Both the position numbers and the translations under genes were made by a program. The notes under the pieces are model-generated. The model was not told the origin of the DNA and did not search any database. It worked only from the letters and a program-made list of their open reading frames with translations. From Paraburkholderia sp. C35 (GTDB lineage: Bacteria; Pseudomonadota; Gammaproteobacteria; Burkholderiales; Burkholderiaceae): 64,000 nucleotides of DNA. Location of the stretch: the NCBI RefSeq assembly GCF_003121405.1, contig NZ_QBUY01000028.1, positions 19,432 through 83,431 on the forward strand. Direction: 5' to 3'. Positions 60,536 to 64,000 of this stretch are shown here, piece after piece (position 1 is the stretch's first letter; every line of letters begins with the position of its first letter).

Positions 60536-63500
60536 ATGAATCTGTCGCGCCCCTTCATCCAGCGCCCGGTTGCCACCACGCTGCTTGCCATCGGCATTGC
60601 GCTGGCGGGCCTGTTTGCGTTTTCGAAGCTGCCGGTGGCGCCATTGCCGCAGGTGGACTTCCCGACGATCTCGATTCAGGCGAGCCTGCCGGGCGCGAGT
60701 CCGGAAACGGTCGCGACCAGTGTGGCGAGTCCGCTCGAACGGCATCTCGGCACCATCGCCGACGTTACCGAGATGACCTCGTCGAGTTCGGTCGGCTCGG
60801 CGCGCATCACGATGCAGTTCGGCCTGAACCGCAATATCGACGGCGCAGCCCGCGATGTGCAGGCGGCCATCAACGCGGCGCGCGCCGACCTGCCCGCGAG
60901 CCTGCGCTCGAACCCGACGTATCACAAGGTCAACCCCGCCGACGCGCCGATCCTGATTCTCGCGCTCACGTCGAAGACGATGACGGCGGGCCAGCTGTAC
61001 GACTCGGCGGCCACCGTGCTGCAGCAGTCGCTGTCGCAGGTGGACGGCATCGGCGAAGTGGACGTGAGCGGTTCGGCGAATCCGGCCGTGCGCGTCGAAC
61101 TGGAGCCGCAGGCGCTCTTCCACTACGGCATCGGTCTCGAAGACGTGCGCGCGGCGCTGGCTTCGGCGAATGCGAACAGCCCCAAAGGTTCGATCGAATT
61201 CGGGCCGAACCGCGTGCAGCTTTACACCAACGACCAGGCGAAGAAAGCATCGCAATACAAGGATCTCGTCATCGCGTATCGCAACGGTGCCGCCGTGCAT
61301 CTGTCCGATGTGTCCGAAGTGGTCGATTCCGTCGAAGACTTGCGCAACCTCGGCCTGATCAACAACCAGCGCTCGGTGCTCGTGATCCTGTACCGGCAGC
61401 CGGGCGCGAACATCATCGAAACCGTCGACCGCGTGAAGGCGATGATTCCGCAGCTGAAGGCGTCGCTGCCCGCCGCCGTCGAAGTCATCCCGACCGCCGA
61501 CCGCTCCACCACGATTCGCGCGTCGCTGCAGGACACGCAGTACACGCTGATGATCGCCGTCGCGCTGGTCGTGATGGTAGTGTTCCTGTTCCTGCGCAAC
61601 TGGCGCGCGACGCTGATACCGAGCGTGGCCGTGCCGATCTCGATCATCGGCACGTTCGCGGCGATGTACCTGCTCGGCTTTTCGATCGACAACCTGTCGC
61701 TGATGGCGCTGACCATTGCGACGGGCTTCGTGGTGGACGACGCCATTGTCGTGCTGGAGAACATCGAGCGGCACATCGAGAACGGCATGCCGCGCATGAA
61801 GGCGGCCTTTGTCGGCGCGCGCGAAGTCGGCTTCACGGTGATGTCGATCAGCATTTCGCTGGTCGCGGTGTTTCTGCCCATTCTGCTGATGGGCGGCATC
61901 GTCGGGCGGCTGTTCCGCGAGTTCGCGCTGACATTGTCGCTGGCCATTGGCGTGTCGCTGATCGTGTCGCTGACGCTCACGCCGATGATGTGTTCGCGCC
62001 TGCTGTTCGAGCCACACGAAAAGAAGGAAGAAGGCCGCTTTGCGCAGTGGCTCGAACGCGGCTTCGACTGGATGCAGCGCGGCTATGCGCGCACGCTCAG
62101 CTGGTCGCTGTTGCATCCGCGGTTGATCCTGCTCGTGCTGATCGCGACGATCGGGCTGAACGTGTACCTGTACATCATCGTGCCGAAGGGCTTTTTCCCG
62201 CAGCAGGACACCGGGCGCCTCGTGGGCGGCATACAGGCCGATCAGTCCACCTCCTTCCAGGCGATGAAGTTCAAGTTCTCCGAGATGATGAAGATCGTCC
62301 AGGCGAACCCTGCCGTCGATAGCGTGGTCGGCTTCACGGGCGGACGGCAGACCAACTCGGGCTTCATGTTCGTGTCGCTCAAGCCGAAGAGCGAGCGCAG
62401 GATCTCGGCCGATCAGGTGATCCAGCAGTTGCGCGGGCCGCTATCGGAAGTCGCGGGCGCGCGCACGTTCCTGCAGGCGGTGCAGGACATTCGCGTCGGC
62501 GGGCGGCAATCGAATGCGCAGTATCAGTTCACGCTGCTCTCCGACACCACGGCCGATCTGTACAAATGGGCGCCGCTCCTGACGGAAGCGCTGCAGAAAC
62601 GTCCCGAACTCGCAGACGTCAATTCCGACCAGCAGCAAGGCGGTCTCGAAGCGATGGTGACGATCGACCGCGCGACGGCGGCGCGTCTGAATATCAAGCC
62701 CGCGCAGATCGACAACACGCTCTACGACGCATTTGGCCAGCGGCAGGTATCGACCATTTACAACCCGCTGAACCAGTATCACGTCGTGATGGAAGTGGCG
62801 CCGAAATACTGGCAAAGCCCGGACATGCTCAAGCAGGTGTGGGTGAGCACATCGGGCGGCAGCGCAAGCGGTTCGCAGTCGACCAACGCGACGGCGGGCA
62901 CGGTGACTTCGGCGGCGACGTCGAGCGCTTCGACGGGCGGCACGGGCGCCACCAGCGCGACGAGTGCGGCGGCCGTTGCGGGCGATGCTGCGCGCAATCT
63001 GGCGAACAACTCGATCGCGGCGAGCGGCAAGTCGAGCGCATCGACGGGAGCGGCTGTATCGACGTCGAAGGAAACGATGATTCCGCTGTCGGCGATCGCG
63101 AGCTTCGGGCCTGGCAATACGCCGCTCGCGGTGAATCACCAGAGCCAGTTCGTGGCATCGACGATCTCGTTCAACCTGCCGCCGGGCGTGTCGCTATCGC
63201 AGGCGACGGACATCATCTACCAGACCATGGGCGAGATCGGCATGCCGGGGACCATTCACGGCAGTTTCCAGGGCACGGCGCAGGCGTTCCAGCAGTCGAT
63301 GTCGGATCAGCCGATCCTGATTCTCGCGGCGTTGGCGGCGGTGTATATCGTGCTGGGGATTCTCTACGAGAGTTATATCCATCCGTTGACGATTCTGTCG
63401 ACGTTGCCTTCTGCTGGTGTCGGTGCGCTGCTTGCTTTGCTGCTGTTCAATACCGAGTTCAGCATCATTGCGTTGATTGCCGTGATCCTGCTGATCGGTA

Positions 63501-63838
63501 TCGTGAAGAAGAACGCGATCATGATGGTGGATTTTGCGATCGATGCTTCACGGCAGGGGCGGTCTTCGCGTGATGCGATCGAGCAGGCGTGTTTGCTGCG
63601 GTTTCGGCCGATCATGATGACGACTTGTGCAGCGCTACTTGGGGCGTTGCCGCTGGCGTTTGGGCGCGGTGAAGGGGCGGAGCTGCGGGCGCCACTTGGG
63701 CTTGCTATCGTCGGCGGGTTGATCGTTAGTCAGATGCTTACGCTCTATACCACGCCGGTTGTCTATCTTTATATGGATCGGTTTCGGGTGCGGTGGGAAG
63801 GTCGGCGGAGCAAGGGTGCTCAGGGGGTTGTTGGGTAA
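60536..63838 (+). CDS. mdtC: RND efflux pump subunit MdtC-type with a porter-loop insertion
   Basis: The 1100-residue partner of mdtB has the same layout (NLSRPFIQRPVATTLLAIGIALAGLFAF at the start, ATGFVVDDAIVVLENIERH in helix 4, IGIVKKNAIMMVDFAIDASRQG in helix 10). It is about 60 residues longer than usual: between about 770 and 848 it carries a block almost only of S, A, T and G where mdtB has a short loop. The last 450 bases use TTT, TTG and CGG codons more than the rest, ahead of the repeat element at the right end. Confidence 0.94.
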   Translation: MNLSRPFIQRPVATTLLAIGIALAGLFAFSKLPVAPLPQVDFPTISIQASLPGASPETVATSVASPLERHLGTIADVTEMTSSSSVGSARITMQFGLNRNIDGAARDVQAAINAARADLPASLRSNPTYHKVNPADAPILILALTSKTMTAGQLYDSAATVLQQSLSQVDGIGEVDVSGSANPAVRVELEPQALFHYGIGLEDVRAALASANANSPKGSIEFGPNRVQLYTNDQAKKASQYKDLVIAYRNGAAVHLSDVSEVVDSVEDLRNLGLINNQRSVLVILYRQPGANIIETVDRVKAMIPQLKASLPAAVEVIPTADRSTTIRASLQDTQYTLMIAVALVVMVVFLFLRNWRATLIPSVAVPISIIGTFAAMYLLGFSIDNLSLMALTIATGFVVDDAIVVLENIERHIENGMPRMKAAFVGAREVGFTVMSISISLVAVFLPILLMGGIVGRLFREFALTLSLAIGVSLIVSLTLTPMMCSRLLFEPHEKKEEGRFAQWLERGFDWMQRGYARTLSWSLLHPRLILLVLIATIGLNVYLYIIVPKGFFPQQDTGRLVGGIQADQSTSFQAMKFKFSEMMKIVQANPAVDSVVGFTGGRQTNSGFMFVSLKPKSERRISADQVIQQLRGPLSEVAGARTFLQAVQDIRVGGRQSNAQYQFTLLSDTTADLYKWAPLLTEALQKRPELADVNSDQQQGGLEAMVTIDRATAARLNIKPAQIDNTLYDAFGQRQVSTIYNPLNQYHVVMEVAPKYWQSPDMLKQVWVSTSGGSASGSQSTNATAGTVTSAATSSASTGGTGATSATSAAAVAGDAARNLANNSIAASGKSSASTGAAVSTSKETMIPLSAIASFGPGNTPLAVNHQSQFVASTISFNLPPGVSLSQATDIIYQTMGEIGMPGTIHGSFQGTAQAFQQSMSDQPILILAALAAVYIVLGILYESYIHPLTILSTLPSAGVGALLALLLFNTEFSIIALIAVILLIGIVKKNAIMMVDFAIDASRQGRSSRDAIEQACLLRFRPIMMTTCAALLGALPLAFGRGEGAELRAPLGLAIVGGLIVSQMLTLYTTPVVYLYMDRFRVRWEGRRSKGAQGVVG

Positions 63839-64000
63839 GTGGGGTTTTTTTGTTGTCTGCGACGCTGGTATTCGGTTTTTTGTTTTTTGCTGGCGTCCGC
63901 GGTTTGTTAGTGGTGCTTCAGGCGTTGCCCCTGTGCGGGGCGGCACCTACTTTTCTTTGCCGCCGCAAAGAAAAGTAGGCAAAAGAAAGCGGGCTAACAC
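63839..64000. repeat. Burkholderia-type repeat element, cut by the window edge
   Basis: The element contains a perfect inverted repeat with 15-base arms, CCTACTTTTCTTTGC (63946-63960) and GCAAAGAAAAGTAGG (63965-63979), and a four-base loop. A GCCCCTGTGCGGGGC hairpin lies just before it (63927-63941). Similar repeats are scattered in Burkholderia intergenic regions. A related but decayed stretch follows emrB. The right edge of the window cuts the element. Confidence 0.75.

Overview
The window looks like a stretch of the main chromosome of a high-GC betaproteobacterium of the Burkholderiaceae, most likely Paraburkholderia, Caballeronia or Burkholderia. The grounds are the gene order (odhA-odhB-lpdA next to zapE and typA; rimP-nusA-infB-rbfA-truB followed by rluB and scpB), strong G/C third-position bias, long low-complexity protein tails, and a Burkholderia-type inverted repeat at the right end. 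No rRNA, tRNA, CRISPR array, complete insertion sequence, prophage or plasmid function was seen.

Layout. 0-9.3 kb (minus strand): zapE, the 2-oxoglutarate dehydrogenase complex and the ribosome-associated GTPase typA. 9.6-14.6 kb (plus): a MarR regulator with a NodT-type outer-membrane factor, EmrA and EmrB, a tripartite drug pump probably controlled by an operator inside its own promoter. 14.8-24.6 kb (minus): translation and transcription core genes truB, rbfA, infB, nusA, rimP, then rluB and scpB. 24.9-27.1 kb: an aminotransferase and a LysR regulator. 27.2-31.9 kb: small accessory genes, including an orphan transposase-type DNA-binding protein that sits behind a good sigma-54 promoter and an NtrC-like site. 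32-39.2 kb: EAL phosphodiesterase, arfB, two membrane proteins, and an Lrp-type regulator divergent from a cysteine-dioxygenase-like enzyme with a perfect Lrp box between them. 39.3-45.5 kb: MscS-type channel, an Rrf2/NAD(P)-reductase pair sharing an operator, lipoprotein, acetyltransferase, DJ-1/PfpI protein. 45.5-49.4 kb: a histidine kinase, an ammonium transporter with sigma-54 and NtrC signals, and a fluoride channel behind a fluoride riboswitch. 49.6-54.2 kb: poorly known small genes, including tandem paralogues, a histone-like ribbon-helix-helix protein with a repeat array in its promoter, a CHAD protein and a PRC-barrel protein. 54.3-63.8 kb: a candidate small RNA, an IclR regulator and an mdtABC-type RND pump.

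How it fits together. The left third is housekeeping (TCA cycle, translation initiation, chromosome segregation). The rest is stress and environment handling: two multidrug pumps, fluoride export, osmotic safety valve, ammonium uptake, redox and sulfur regulation. The most novel-looking parts are regulatory: the NtrC/sigma-54 signals ahead of a domesticated transposase domain (27.25-27.95 kb), the shared Rrf2 operator (42.76 and 43.36 kb), the repeat array ahead of the histone-like gene (50.95 kb), and the tandem small paralogues (49.66-50.19 kb). All functional names rest on reading motifs by eye; no database search was run.
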